A stretch of DNA of 64,000 nucleotides from Karstenula rhodostoma CBS 690.94. Its lineage: Eukaryota; Ascomycota; Dothideomycetes; Pleosporales; Didymosphaeriaceae. The stretch lies in the NCBI GenBank assembly GCA_010093485.1, contig MU001494.1, positions 126,758 through 190,757 of the forward strand. Reading direction: 5' to 3'. The notes under the pieces are model-generated. The model made no database searches. It saw only the letters and a list, made by a program, of their open reading frames with translations, and was not told where the DNA came from. The position numbers and the translations under genes were made by a program. Below are positions 45,802-56,509 of this stretch, in pieces (positions within the stretch are counted from its first letter, which is position 1; each line of letters begins with the position of its first letter).

Positions 45802-47604
45802 ATGACCCACGGCAGCAGCGTCAGTAGTGCCCTCGAAGCCGTGAGTATTTGTCCGCGGCAGCAATATCGGCGGCCCGTCAAGGACCTGAGTTTTGCCATC
45901 GCCAGCCACGTCCGGGCCTATATAGACCACCAGAGCTGTACGTTACCGTCTCCGGGTGCTTGCTTGTTGCTAACGCACTCCGCTAGACGAGCAGGCTTAC
46001 ACATTCCTGCACTCGCTCCTCGCTGCCGGCACCTCCATCACAGTCCCCGCGAAGCCGTACGTGGGCTTGCTAGCACCACCTTCGCAGCTGGCTCTCGCTT
46101 CCACGCTCATCGTCTATCCGCACATTACTACTAGAGCCCGCTCCGCCGATGCCATCAAGGGGTCTGATGCTGCTCTGAAATACCTACGCTGCGTGCAAGA
46201 CACAGTCGATCGGTCCACTGAGAGTCTCAAGACATTCCGAACCGCCTTTACCTTCTCCGATTCACGAAGACGAACCAACATTCTAAGCCCGCTCAACACC
46301 CCATCGTCCAACCGAGCCTACGATGTCGAGCAGCTCTCCGATTTCGCAGCCAATTCCAAGAGCCTCTGGAGATGCGCAGAGGATTTCTGGCACGCCGTCG
46401 GCTGGGCATTGAATTGCTCGGTCAAACATAAAAAGCGTTGGGAGCGCTGGAGGCTTTGGCTGGACATCATGTTGAACTTTATCGAGGCCGAATGGGATCA
46501 CTGCACAAAGAACGGTGACTTGTTGCAGGATACCCTCATATGGCAGTACATTTGCAGCCAAGAACCTCTTGCCGGGAACACAAGGAAGCGCATCTTCCGC
46601 GCAATATTTGCCACTGGCGATCCACAATCACTCAACGAATTTCCCGAGGTGTGGGATAAAGAGACCCAGGATCCAAAGCCAAAGGATACGAAGAGACATT
46701 CAGGTGTTGTCGATTTCGAGACAGGCGACATAGGTGACTACGCGAGCGACGAAGACGTGGAGATGGAGAATGCGTCCCAATCGGTTGGCAGAGGTCGCAG
46801 AGCAAGAAAGGCCCCGACGAATTCAGACGATACCCTACCGTCTTTAGAAGAGGCCTTGTTAACCGACTACGACGCTGCTGTTCAAAGACTAGGAGGCATG
46901 GACGCCGTGGACCTTCGTCAGCGTCTAGTGACTTTGGTACGGGCTTTTCCACTTCCATGATTGTGCTAACACAGTACAGCTTTCCAAGGTTGCTAGAGCG
47001 CTTCCCAATAACTTTACCTCCATCGAGGGTCTTTTTGATACATTTACCTTGCAACTGAGATATCTTCCGGTTTTCGCATTGAGTTTGCTAATCACGACGT
47101 CTCGACTCTCTCCGCTTGATCAAGTAGCGCTCAACGTGACCGTCTTTACAGCCTTGACATCCGAGAAGTACATCAACTATACGGACTCGACACCTACGCA
47201 GGATGAGTTTGAGCAGCTCTTGCTTCCATATCGTGCACGAACACAAAGCTTCGCTGAGAACGCCAAAGTGTCGCTTGTTCTGGAGCAGGTATTCATGTCC
47301 ATGATGGAACGATTGCATCTTCAGCACACCGAGGCGTTGCAGGCTGCAGTGGATGCTGGTATCAAGGAACGGAGCAATGTTAAAGGCAAGAGAGACAATC
47401 CCGTTGAGGAAGAGGTGGGCGAGGCGCTGCTGATGACGAGCTCGGAGCGGCTGCGCGGTCTGATGCAGATGCTAAATGCGATGACAGGCGAGATGCCTAT
47501 CAGGGAAAGCCCGCGGAAAAAGAGTAGGTCTATTTCTGCACGCTCCATCCAAAACTTGAACCGAAATGGCTGACGAGTGTGTAGGACCCCGAATTCGCAC
47601 GTGA
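45802..47604 (+). CDS. conserved-looking protein of unknown function, likely nuclear
   Basis: Four exons (45802-45937, 45987-46936, 46980-47523, 47585-47604), 549 aa. Mostly helical, with no domain I recognise. It has an acidic patch (DYASDEDVEMEN) followed by a basic one (GRGRRARK), and a basic C-terminus. The last intron (47524-47584, donor GTAGGT, branch CTGAC, acceptor GTGTAG) turns the end into PRKKRPRIRT, a nuclear-localisation-like tail; without splicing the protein would end at 47573 with a different 17-residue tail. Introns 1 and 2 are 49 and 43 nt. An in-frame ATG at 45721 is an alternative start. Function unknown. Confidence 0.7.
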
Positions 47605-48154
47605 GTCAAGCTTCTTCGCGAAGCCAACGAAGGTTTTAAATCCCAATCATCATGTGTGATCGGAGGTTTTGTGTGGGGTGGAAGGTAAGCCGAGCCTATG
47701 GTTTACTTGAAGGAAAGGTAAACCGAGCGTGGTACCCAACAACAGTTTTCCACCCCACGCAGGCGAGCAACACGAACAGCAGATTCGGTAACCCGCTCAA
47801 TTCGCGACGGGTCACTATTATTGACCCAGCCAACATGGAGGCCGGAGTTGGGGTCACTGCGGCCCTGTGCCTCCAGTATCTCGCCGCACACTAGTTGAGT
47901 CGGCCGCGGGCCGCATCATCCACAACAGACAATTACACGCGGTGTCGACGCCATATCTTCACGATAGACCCTGCATGAACTTTTCAATATCCACATCGTG
48001 ATTTTTGCAGGCCCTTCGATACTTCCCTACTTGTCTTATACGTCATTGACTACTACAACTTTCTCGGGTTTTGATTTTCTCTGCCGTGACTCACCGCTCA
48101 GTCAAAACGCTTGCATCCGCGCCCTGCAAAGCACGCACCGTACAGTAAAGTAGC
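47605..48154. other. intergenic with fold-back repeat
   Basis: 550 bases between two plus-strand genes. It contains the 90-bp inverted repeat listed separately and otherwise nothing recognisable. Confidence 0.5.
47671..47760. repeat. 90-bp fold-back inverted repeat
   Basis: Outer arms GTGTGGGGTGGAA (47671-47683) and TTTCCACCCCACGC (47747-47760) are complementary apart from a G-T pair. Inner arms GGTTTAC and GTAAACC (about 47700-47722) nest inside. The structure could form a cruciform or long hairpin. There is no target duplication or coding capacity, so it is either a degenerate MITE-like element or a regulatory hairpin. Confidence 0.45.
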
Positions 48155-49170
48155 ATGCCTCCAAAGAAGATCTCCATCGTTCGGTAAGTGGATACACAAC
48201 TATCCTCCAGCGAGCCTTCCTAACGCTCTCCGCCAATCAGCCACGGACAAGGCTTCCACAATCTCACAGTGAGCAAAGTCACTTACCGCTGCACCTGTCG
48301 CGCAGACAACTAATCAGTCCCAGCACAACTATGAATTAAGGGATCCGCTCCTCACACCTCTCGGTCACGAGCAGTGTGCTAAACTCTCCGCCACCTATCC
48401 CAACCACGATACCATCGATCTGATAATAGCATCGCCCATTCGCCGCACGGTACGTCACGTGTTTCTCACCGCCCTACTCCTTCCTAACGAAACTGCAGAT
48501 ACAAACCGCAGCCTTCTCCTTCGGCCCGGCGCTGACGCGCCCCGAAGTGCCTTTCTTGCTGGACCCGAGACTGCAGGAGCTCGGCAGCCACAATGCCGAC
48601 CGCGGTCTCGATCCTGAAGATCTGCAAACGTGGTTGAAGGAGACGGAGAAGGAGGGCGCGGACAAAGTAAACTTCGACTGGGAAAAGATCGATGTCGGCG
48701 GTGTGGAAGAGGGGTGGAATAGTAAAGTAAGCCCTCTCCATACGTCACGTGATTCCGAACGCTCCGCGAATGAGATAAGCTAACCCACCCCCCAGCGCGG
48801 CTACTACGCCTACGAAGCAAATGCCATCTACCAGCGCGCGGCCGACATGCGGACCTCGCTCTTCCAGCGCTCCGAGCCCCACATCGTGCTCGTCTCCCAC
48901 GGCGCCATCGCGCACTTCCTCACCGAAGACTGGCAGGTCAGCGACCCCATGCTGGGCACCGAATGGTCCAACTGCGAGGTGCGGGAGTACGTCTTCAGCG
49001 GCAGTTCGAAAGACGGCGACGCGCATCTCGAGGAGACGGAGGAGAGCAGGGCAAGGAGACCGCCGTATGAGGGGCCCGTGTGGGACGCGCCGTGGAAGGG
49101 TGTCAGGAGTGGGGAGAAAGATGAGCATGTTCTTGAGGAGGTGAGGGAGGTGGAGGGGGAGGTGAGGTAG
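48155..49170 (+). CDS. histidine phosphatase (phosphoglycerate-mutase-like) protein
   Basis: Five exons (48155-48183, 48241-48268, 48318-48449, 48499-48726, 48796-49170), 263 aa. The catalytic RHG motif is assembled over two tiny first exons (29 and 28 nt): KISIVRHGQGFHNLT. Then LRDPLLTPLGHEQC, IIASPIRRTIQTA (second conserved Arg), and PHIVLVSHGAIAHFL (second His). This is the branch-1 histidine phosphatase pattern; fungal members of this size are usually broad phosphatases of unknown substrate rather than glycolytic mutases. The middle insertion (residues 80-140) is acidic. Introns are 57, 49, 49 and 69 nt. Because the first exons are so short, automated gene calls may miss the true start. 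Confidence 0.9.
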
Positions 49171-50125
49171 GGGATAGCGCAATCCTGGCCGGTAATTTGT
49201 TGGTAAGAGAAGCGGGGGTGGTGGTGAAGTAATGCGAAGGTCTCCAGGCTGGTTTAGACGGTGCAAGATAGATAGTAGATGTATAGCATGCGCGTTTTTT
49301 TTTTCTCTGCATTTAGACGTTCTTCCAAGATGCGAGATCTGGTGTACCGCATAACCAAACTCTACACTACACACACAATCCAGAATTGCCGCTGCTGCAA
49401 TTGCATGTACAAACCAATTCTCGGCTTCTTACTTTTATCAGACCGGTCGATGCTTACGTCCGTCTCACATATCTTGATGATGCGGTGAAGCTTGTTGCGC
49501 CGACAGGCCGTCACCTCCATCTTCGCTCGCCGATGCAGCTCGGTCGTAAACCCTTGACAGAGTGAGATGGCTGGACACTAAGGCTTCCAAGAGCCGTGCG
49601 GGATGCGCATCGCTCAAGGTTTCCGAACCGTAGAAGGGGGGACGAGTGGAAGGTCAGTTTAGCGTGTGTATGGTTTTATTTTCCGTACATCGAAGATTTT
49701 CGCGAGTAGTTGGTATATGTTCGACGCTTAATTGTCATTTTGCCATTTGCGGTTACCGTAGGTAGAGTTTCCGGTTGGGTTTGAATGGTGAAGTTTAAAG
49801 TCAAGGTCTGGGTGTGTGTGTCGTGGGAGGAGTTTAGGAGGTCACGAGTGGTGGGTGCTGGATGGTGCAATGTTGAATAGGGTATAGGAAGCAGGATTGA
49901 ATTGATTGTGTGCAATCTCCTATGGATTCGATAGTCTCTGGTCAGTGACATGTATTTTATTACTTCTCGATGTATCCTCGTGAAGGGGAGATCTAGTTAG
50001 GCTCACAGTGGTAATTTGTTGGTTTTACGTACTATTGGGCGCGCTGGGTGCGTATCATTCGTCCTGTTCCATGGTGGTTGAGCAGTGTTGAGATGGTTGA
50101 GGCGACGATAATCCCAGAGCCACAG
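49171..50125. other. intergenic, no gene seen
   Basis: 955 bases. The sequence is relatively A/T-rich with short open frames only. No gene or RNA recognised. Confidence 0.45.
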
Positions 50126-51930
50126 TCACAGGTGACTCACCCCACCGATCCCCCTAACACTCCATCCTCCTCGCGGGCGCTTCCCTATTATCTTCCACGA
50201 CTCCGGGATCCCCAAATGGGCGCGTATCATATTAAATCCCCAGTGTTTCAACAAATGCAGGCGTGATGGAAGCTCATATACGCATTCTGCTTTCGAAGAA
50301 AGCGATGTAGATCGCCACACGGTAGTCGCCTTGTGCACTTCTAGATCCAAACCACAGAAAGTACTGCATCCCGTGAGCGACACGAAGCTAGACTCTGAAC
50401 ATCCTTCCCAGTGGAATTTGTCCTTGGGCCAAGCGTGCTGACCATATGGGCTGCGTGGATTCATGTCCTCAGACGATGGCCTTTGCAAGGTGAAGCTTTT
50501 AATCACGGCTATGGACATGACTAAACGTGACCCGGGTCTTAAATTACCAGTCCACCCGTACCTATGCGAACCCCGTTTCCAAAGACGCCCGAAACAAGAC
50601 TGCCGAATGTGTTTGCCAGTTTGCGCATCTTTAATCGTGAACGCTTCGTTCACAACCCAATTTTCGCCCGGGGCGTCTTGAAAGGCACACTTCAAGCGGG
50701 CCATGAATACCTGCGACGATCAGCATAGAACATGATTCGCCGAAGGAAAAGACCTGCAGGCCAATGCCGGAAGTGCTCGTACTGGAGCGATACGACGCGT
50801 CCCAAGGCATCCTCAAAGCGGATATTGTCACTAAGGAGCGCGGTGGGCAGTCGCGAAATGATCTTCGTATACTGCATTGCGGTCCTCACGAAGGACATAA
50901 GCATGCTGTAGCTTATCAGCCACATTTCTGAACTCTCAAATGCTCTTCGACATACCAGAACCGAAGGAAGAGTATTTGGACACCTTCTTGGACAAGCTCT
51001 ATGCTGCGAAATGTTAGCCAAATACGGTGATGACAGCTTGCTTGAGGCACACATCTCTCCTAATGTAGTGTCCTTTGTGATCAATGCTCGCTTGGCCACA
51101 GGCGCGGCTTGACTTCCCCGCCTCGGTCTTGGTGGTTTTTGACCTTGTCGCGGCACTTCGTTCCTGATACCCGCTACCTCGCAACCAAGTCTCTCGTGTT
51201 GCATCAGGTTGATCTATAAGTATCAGTTGGGTGTTCCCAAAGATAATCGACACGAACGTAACTTACCGCCTGTAGACTCCAGCCTTGACGTGATTTCCGC
51301 ATTCAGACAGCCAAACCGAATGTTCAGACGCTCCGATACTTGATTGGCGACATCTGCCGATACACTCGCGGCAATATCCGTCAGGTACGTATTGATGTTA
51401 TCGTTGTGTGTCTGCGTCGATTCCTGAAGCGCTTGAATACGCAGAACGAATTCGGCATGATCATCGTGCAGCTCAGCCTGGCGTTTGCTGAAAACTTAAG
51501 CAATGGGTTTTGCAGTCTTCATCAGATACACATACCAATTGACAAGTTGAAGAAGTATGGTTATCGTTTCGAGCTGTGGACCGATAGCCGCTTTCAACTC
51601 GGACACATGTTTCTTGAGCTGGATGGCCCACTGAACCTGCCTTACAGGGCGCTTCACATATCTGTTGAGCAAGTCGCGGGCGGATGTACTGGCGTTAGTG
51701 TTGTTGAACGTCGCTTCATTGCCGAGTTCGGGCTCCAACTTTCTCAGCTTGGTCAAAAACGTCTGAAGCGGTAGATAGTACAGATGTGCGAAGAAGTGAA
51801 TCTTCTCCACAGTTTCGGATGTCGCACCCGTGGCCTGGAATCCCTGAACCTTCTGTAACACAGTCACTATGCTCTCGAGCTCTAGTATTGTAGACTGGAA
51901 ATGGGGACTAGCGCACACTGGGTACTTCAC
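50126..51930 (-). CDS. fungal ULD (ubiquitin-like domain) protein, 5' end unresolved
   Basis: Five spliced segments stay open in one frame (51536-51930, 51267-51487, 51053-51213, 50758-51003, 50126-50710), giving 535 codons. The N-terminal part (PHFQSTILELESIVTVLQKV) resembles the helical N-terminal domain of the fungal proteins that carry a ULD. The ULD core reads DNIRFEDALGRVVSLQYEHFRHW, then VFMARLKCAFQDAPGENWVV, then IKDAQTGKHIRQ and GSRLVMSIAV. Such proteins are numerous in Pezizomycotina and poorly understood. The fourth intron (50711-50757) needs a GC donor (CCT|GCAGGT) to keep frame through the ULD; it has a TGCTGAT branch. No convincing ATG lies before 51930, so the first exon is either undetected or lost. 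It could be a decaying gene. Confidence 0.65.
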
Positions 51931-52251
51931 ATTTATGGAACCTGGCCATCTAAGAGAGATAGGTATTATAATTTAATCTAGGTAGGTATTGATAGTAGGC
52001 ATGGTCTATTGGTGTTCCATTTGTGGAATTGTTGAGTAAGTGTTAGCGGTCCAGGGCGCCGAAATTGCGGTCGCGACACCGCCAAAGCTGGGCGGTCCAT
52101 GGTTCGTTTGCAAGCAAACGGCCAAATTTTACATTTTTACTGGCAGCCGCACTCCAGATTCTTTTTCTCTTACTCCAGCTTCTCTCTCCAGCTTTTCGCT
52201 CCTCACTTCAACTTCTTTCTGCTCACTCCGTCCACCGATTGTTTCGAAAAC

Positions 52252-53508
52252 ATGTCCGAAACTCGGGTTATTTCGGCCAGCTCACTCCAGTTCCTGGCAT
52301 CATTCGGGGAAAATGTCACTATGCACGCAAACGTCCGCACAATCTCACTTTCGACGATCACGTCCATCGAGAGCGACGACACCATCGACATACCGGACAA
52401 GTTGAACTCGGCTGAAAGTCTCGAGTTCTGCGGTCTAAACGCCGATTTCGCTGCCCTCGTATACGAGAGGTGGCGCCAGCATGTTCTTCCTCTTCAACCC
52501 ACACAAATCGGGTACGGCACATCGATCATCAATTTCGCCAAAGAAAACGTCTGCGACTTGGCGAGAGATCACAATGCAATTTACGAACAAGACGATTGGG
52601 ATGCGGCGCTCATGCATCAAGGTATCAAGGACTCTACTCGCCGGCGCATCATGGACACAAGATTCGATCGCTTGCGACTGTCACAATCAGCCGAATTCTG
52701 GGCCCTCGACACTCTCGATATCTCTTGGGAATTTCTAGATGGATTAGATCGGCGTCTTCAGAAATCGAAAGATGAATCTGATCTTCGTTCAATCTCTCCG
52801 GACATGACCACGAAGCCTTCCAAAGCAGTGAAGCCGGACTCTAGCCTCACCACTACTCTGCACAGCGGATCATTAGAGCTCAAAGCAGCTGTTGAGGAAG
52901 AGACACCTACGCATGTTCCAGGACGAGTTCTCGTCTACAAAGGCGGCGCCTACTCCAGAATAATTTCAATCTTCCATCAAGACGGATCTCTCAATCTTAG
53001 GCAGATTGTGTCGACGCCGCCGTGCGATTTTCATCCAGACCGACGAGATTTGTACTTCACCAAGCAACGGGATGTTGCTGTCGATTATGCAGAATGGGCA
53101 CATAATCGGGTGCCACCACAAGAGCCCGCCGTGCTAACAGCTGCCATCCCAGCTGAATACACCTCCTCATCGGTCGAAATCTTTGGCGACGATTGGAAGA
53201 AGTTAGTGTGGTTCAGTCGCAACATGACCGCTTTGCTGGATAATGGAGGCGTTCTGCCCAAAGAACTCAGTTCATACACAGAAGCGGACGTGCTGATTGG
53301 TCATATTTGCGGTATTGGAAGTGCCCAGATTGAGAGAATGGCGTCGGCGGACGCGCTCACTGCGTCGAAGACTAAGACGGGCGACAAAGCCACGCAGATC
53401 GTCTTGAACGGACACACGATGATTATTAAGTTTAGGGAGGAATGTCGCGGATACATTTGGGTTGCTTCAATGAGAGCTCCGAAGAGAGCGAAACATTTTC
53501 GTCCTTGA
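52252..53508 (+). CDS. fungal protein with possible ADP-ribosyltransferase-like core
   Basis: Single open frame, 418 aa, starting MSETRVISASSLQFL. The N-terminal third (CGLNADFAALVYERWRQ) is helical. The C-terminal part reads RVLVYKGGAYSRIISIFHQD, PPCDFHPDRRDLYFTKQRDV, VDYAEWAHNRVPPQEP, SSVEIFGDDWKKLVWFSR and LPKELSSYTEADVLIGHICG. The order RVLVYKGG...LYFTKQ...E..DDW is reminiscent of ART/DUF3990-type folds, where a conserved fungal family keeps similar blocks, but I do not see a certain catalytic R-S-E triad. Treat the fold assignment as a guess. The 3' end may be incomplete: a well-spliced, differently framed extension follows (see 53494-53823). Confidence 0.65.
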   Translation: MSETRVISASSLQFLASFGENVTMHANVRTISLSTITSIESDDTIDIPDKLNSAESLEFCGLNADFAALVYERWRQHVLPLQPTQIGYGTSIINFAKENVCDLARDHNAIYEQDDWDAALMHQGIKDSTRRRIMDTRFDRLRLSQSAEFWALDTLDISWEFLDGLDRRLQKSKDESDLRSISPDMTTKPSKAVKPDSSLTTTLHSGSLELKAAVEEETPTHVPGRVLVYKGGAYSRIISIFHQDGSLNLRQIVSTPPCDFHPDRRDLYFTKQRDVAVDYAEWAHNRVPPQEPAVLTAAIPAEYTSSSVEIFGDDWKKLVWFSRNMTALLDNGGVLPKELSSYTEADVLIGHICGIGSAQIERMASADALTASKTKTGDKATQIVLNGHTMIIKFREECRGYIWVASMRAPKRAKHFRP

Positions 53509-53823
53509 AAAGAGCCTGATTCGCCAAGTGTAAGTCGTGTTCCTTCGACCCTTTCTACCTAAAGCTGATACGTGAACAGTCGTCACAGAGATGGCTTGCA
53601 AAGACAGCAGCAGGCGCTGATGCGTACTCTTCCTGCGCCGTCTACCCTCCTCGCAGACTGGCTCAAATTGTGGTGGGTCTGGAGAAAATGGGTCAACGGA
53701 GTCCTCGAGACTGAAGAGTTACTCCCTGCCGGTACCTCGAGCTGGGTTGCAGGGATCGTCGGCAAACCTTCTAAGGATGTTGCAGCGGCGGTAGGCGGGA
53801 GATGGACCGCAGCTAAAAGATAG
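53494..53823 (+). other. possible shifted 3' exon(s) of the preceding gene
   Basis: Overlapping the end of the 418-aa frame in the +1 frame, sequence reading NIFVLEKSLIRQV continues through a consensus intron (53530-53579: GTAAGT donor, CTGAT branch, CAG) into RHRDGLQRQQQALMRTLPAP, WLKLWWVWRKWVNG and GTSSWVAGIVGKPSKD, and stops at 53821-53823. It looks coding but needs either a frameshift or an undetected upstream splice to join. Alternatively it is a 3' UTR with an intron. Confidence 0.3.
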
Positions 53824-53862
53824 AGATCGGGGCGGTCGACGAAATGCGGGTTGTAATTAACA

Positions 53863-54822
53863 TCATAGCCCACTATACCGTACGAGCTCTCGCTCGAGCT
53901 CTGATAGTAAGACGTAAATGTCTCCAGGTATCTTAGGAATGATGCGATCGATCATTGAAGACCACACAGGATTCCTGGCCCGAGACTTTGCTTCGAAGTA
54001 TTCCCGTTCGTGTATACTGAACCCTGAAACCCCCATGTCCAAGACGGCAACCACGTTGAGTTGATCGTCGACGAGTATGTTGTCTGGGGTCAAATCCCCA
54101 TGGCAGAAAACCGCCGGTCCTTCGCCAAGGCCGCGAATTCTTTCTATCAGGTGCGCGTCGTTAGTATCAAATTGTCCACCAGGCCTGGAGTTTTGAAGTG
54201 CATCTATGAGCCCCTCACAGTACTCTGTTCGTGATCTGAAAGGGCCGTACTCTCGCTCTGGCATGTTTGTCGCTGGCAGGTGTTGAAAGAACACGTCGCG
54301 ACATGCTTTGAAGCCAATAGATCCAAAAAAGTCACTACGTAGATGCATCCAGCTCTTAACGAATCCTGACAGCTGTTCGGTCACCGTTTGTATCTGTACT
54401 TCATCCAATATGTGCAAGACATCATGTAGCGGTGTTCCGATGACCCTGGACATAAAAATGTGACCATAGCCATCCTTTTCGTAAGCCCCAAGCACTTCTG
54501 GAACAGGCACCTGGGTTGACGATGCAATAAATCGCAACGCGTCCGACTCCGTGACTTTCACGTTGGGCCCTCTTTTAAGTACCCGATCAGAGTCTTGCAA
54601 ATGCCATATCGATTTGTCAATCTTGTGTGCGGCGATATTTTTGGCTCTTGTCATGTCAACGACAGTGGTGAGGTCGGTATCGAGAATGACAGGCGTAACA
54701 AGCTTTTCAGCGTCTCTAACAGGACAATTGTTAGCACAAAGGGAGTTGTGGTAGAGTCAAAGTTTGGCTTACTGTGGTGGTGGAGGAGGAGGCGGAGGCG
54801 GAGGCGGACAAACCGCGGCCAT
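53863..54822 (-). CDS. APH-family phosphotransferase (protein-kinase-like fold)
   Basis: Two exons (54773-54822, 53863-54715; 57-nt intron), 300 aa. Kinase-like fold with GHIFMSRVIGTPLHD near residue 103, the Brenner-type catalytic motif CHGDLTPDNILV (Asp224, Asn229), and the metal-binding VLDMGVSGF in place of the more usual ..DWE..G. Fungal members act on unknown small molecules; drug resistance should not be assumed. Exon 1 encodes only MAAVC followed by eleven prolines, so the protein begins with a poly-Pro run and the first exon is easily missed; ATG 54654 in exon 2 would be the fallback start. The gene converges on the ART-like gene. Confidence 0.82.
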
Positions 54823-56296
54823 GACCAAGAGAAGGGTACGGAGAGCAAATGGTTGAACACTTGTGGTAAGTGAGCGACACGCTGCTGAAGAGAACAGGGG
54901 CAGATAGTCGGGAACAACAAGAACAGAGGATAGTGTGCGATGTGCCTAAGAAGGATTAACGCGACGGGTAAACAATCTCGGCAGCAGCGTGACGCCAGAA
55001 GGGCAAGGGACCTATTAAAAGCAGGCAGTGCGGGTCAGTGCGGCAACAAAGAACACGTTGCGACTGGCCGATCTGGTCCGGTCCAATCCAATCCCAATCG
55101 CAAAATCATTGAGTATCCTACACCAAACATTTGGCTCTATAAATGTACCCTTAGCAATTTAGTTGCCAAGACGCCCGCGCTGCAGAGGCGGTATAAATCT
55201 ACCCACAATCATCAAGCCATGAAGTCAAAGCTCTCTCACCACCTCAGAGTGAATCACATCACCTCAAGCCTCTACCGCAGTAAGCACTTTCTCAGCATGC
55301 GCGTCATGCCAAAAGACCAATACGCTTAGAGATGTCCTAACTTCAACAACACGATTTTTAGACCCAAAAATCCCGGTTCCCTGCACGTCTAAGTACGTCG
55401 CCGGACAGATAGAATGTATATGATTAGTAATTATTAGCTATCAATCTAGATGTGTACCTGGAAGAAAACTCTCTGCACTGGGAAAGGCGGAAGTTGCCAG
55501 TTTGAATTTTGAAGGAATCGAGACCAAGACTGTGGTCAGCAATGTAGTGATACAGCGGCTACAGGTTGGGTAGTAGCACGCGATGGGATTTGTCCATTTT
55601 GTGTTTAGCCAATAAGCGCACGAGAACTACGGATAGCACATTAATCTATATACCCAAAATTGATTATGTTTTCGATTGGTGGAGTTGGGCGAACCAATTG
55701 CATGATGACCTTAGATAGCGCTAGATTACTTCCTTCACAAGTTTGTATGCTAATGCGACCAGGCTATTGTCAACCCGCTACAGACCCAGACACCCACAAG
55801 GGTTGCTGTTTTGCCGAAGAGGAGTTCATCATGCTACTCCCATTCAGCCGACGAAGTGGTGTCGATGACTTGCGCCACTCTCAAAGTTCACTGCGATTAC
55901 AAGCTCCTTGTAACTCAAAAGTGGCCGCAACTCACTATACCAGTGTTTGATATATTCCACTCCGCCTACGACTGTTCCGTTGCCCACCAAAAGGCAGACT
56001 TACCCGTTCTCTATTTTGACTACAGCCCCCGGAACTCCTGTTGTAAACAACCAAGCAACGATTTCCGAAATAAGATTAATGACCACGTCGCAAAAATACA
56101 CAACTTAAATGGCTGGGACCAGGAGCCACCATATACCGAGGATCTGACCAGCCCAGAGCCACGAACTCATGGAAACCCCTGCGACACCTCCATCTTGTGG
56201 CGTAGTGGCGAAGGAAGAATGTCGTGGTGTTATTGCCAAATGGTCCTGGTGAGATAGTCGAATCTGATTAATCCCCATACTATCGTAGCCAACTGG
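54823..56296. other. gene desert, no gene supported
   Basis: About 1.5 kb. The longest frame, 55811-56257 (plus, 148 codons), has no motif, signal or splice support and unusual Cys/Ser content; I do not call it. The whole stretch seems more A/T-rich than its flanks. Confidence 0.45.
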
Positions 56297-56509
56297 TCAC
56301 TTGGTGCTATTGCCCACCGAATTCTCTCTCCTCCTCCTTGACCGCAAAGCCGGCCTGTTGGGGTTGGCTTCGAGGTGCTTGACGTCGTATGCGCGCTCGG
56401 TCGCGCGGTCGATGGATTTTTCGATCGGGGCGATTTGCGGGGAGGTGCAGCCGACGAAGGATGCTGCTGTCACGGGGCCTAGGAGTGTGCAGAGCGGGAG
56501 GAGGCGCAT
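56297..56509 (-). CDS. short hypothetical protein with N-terminal hydrophobic segment
   Basis: 70 aa starting MRLLPLCTLLGPVTAASFVG, followed by TSPQIAPIEKSIDRATERAY and a very basic end (ALRSRRRRENSV). The start is a hydrophobic segment that could be a signal peptide or membrane anchor. The residue pattern looks more protein-like than chance, but I recognise no family and see no intron. Low confidence. Confidence 0.35.
   Translation of the reverse strand: MRLLPLCTLLGPVTAASFVGCTSPQIAPIEKSIDRATERAYDVKHLEANPNRPALRSRRRRENSVGNSTK

Noticed and set aside
55811..56257. 148-codon plus-strand open frame
   Set aside because: No domain, signal peptide, splice sites or plausible composition; it lies in a gene-poor stretch and is likely chance.
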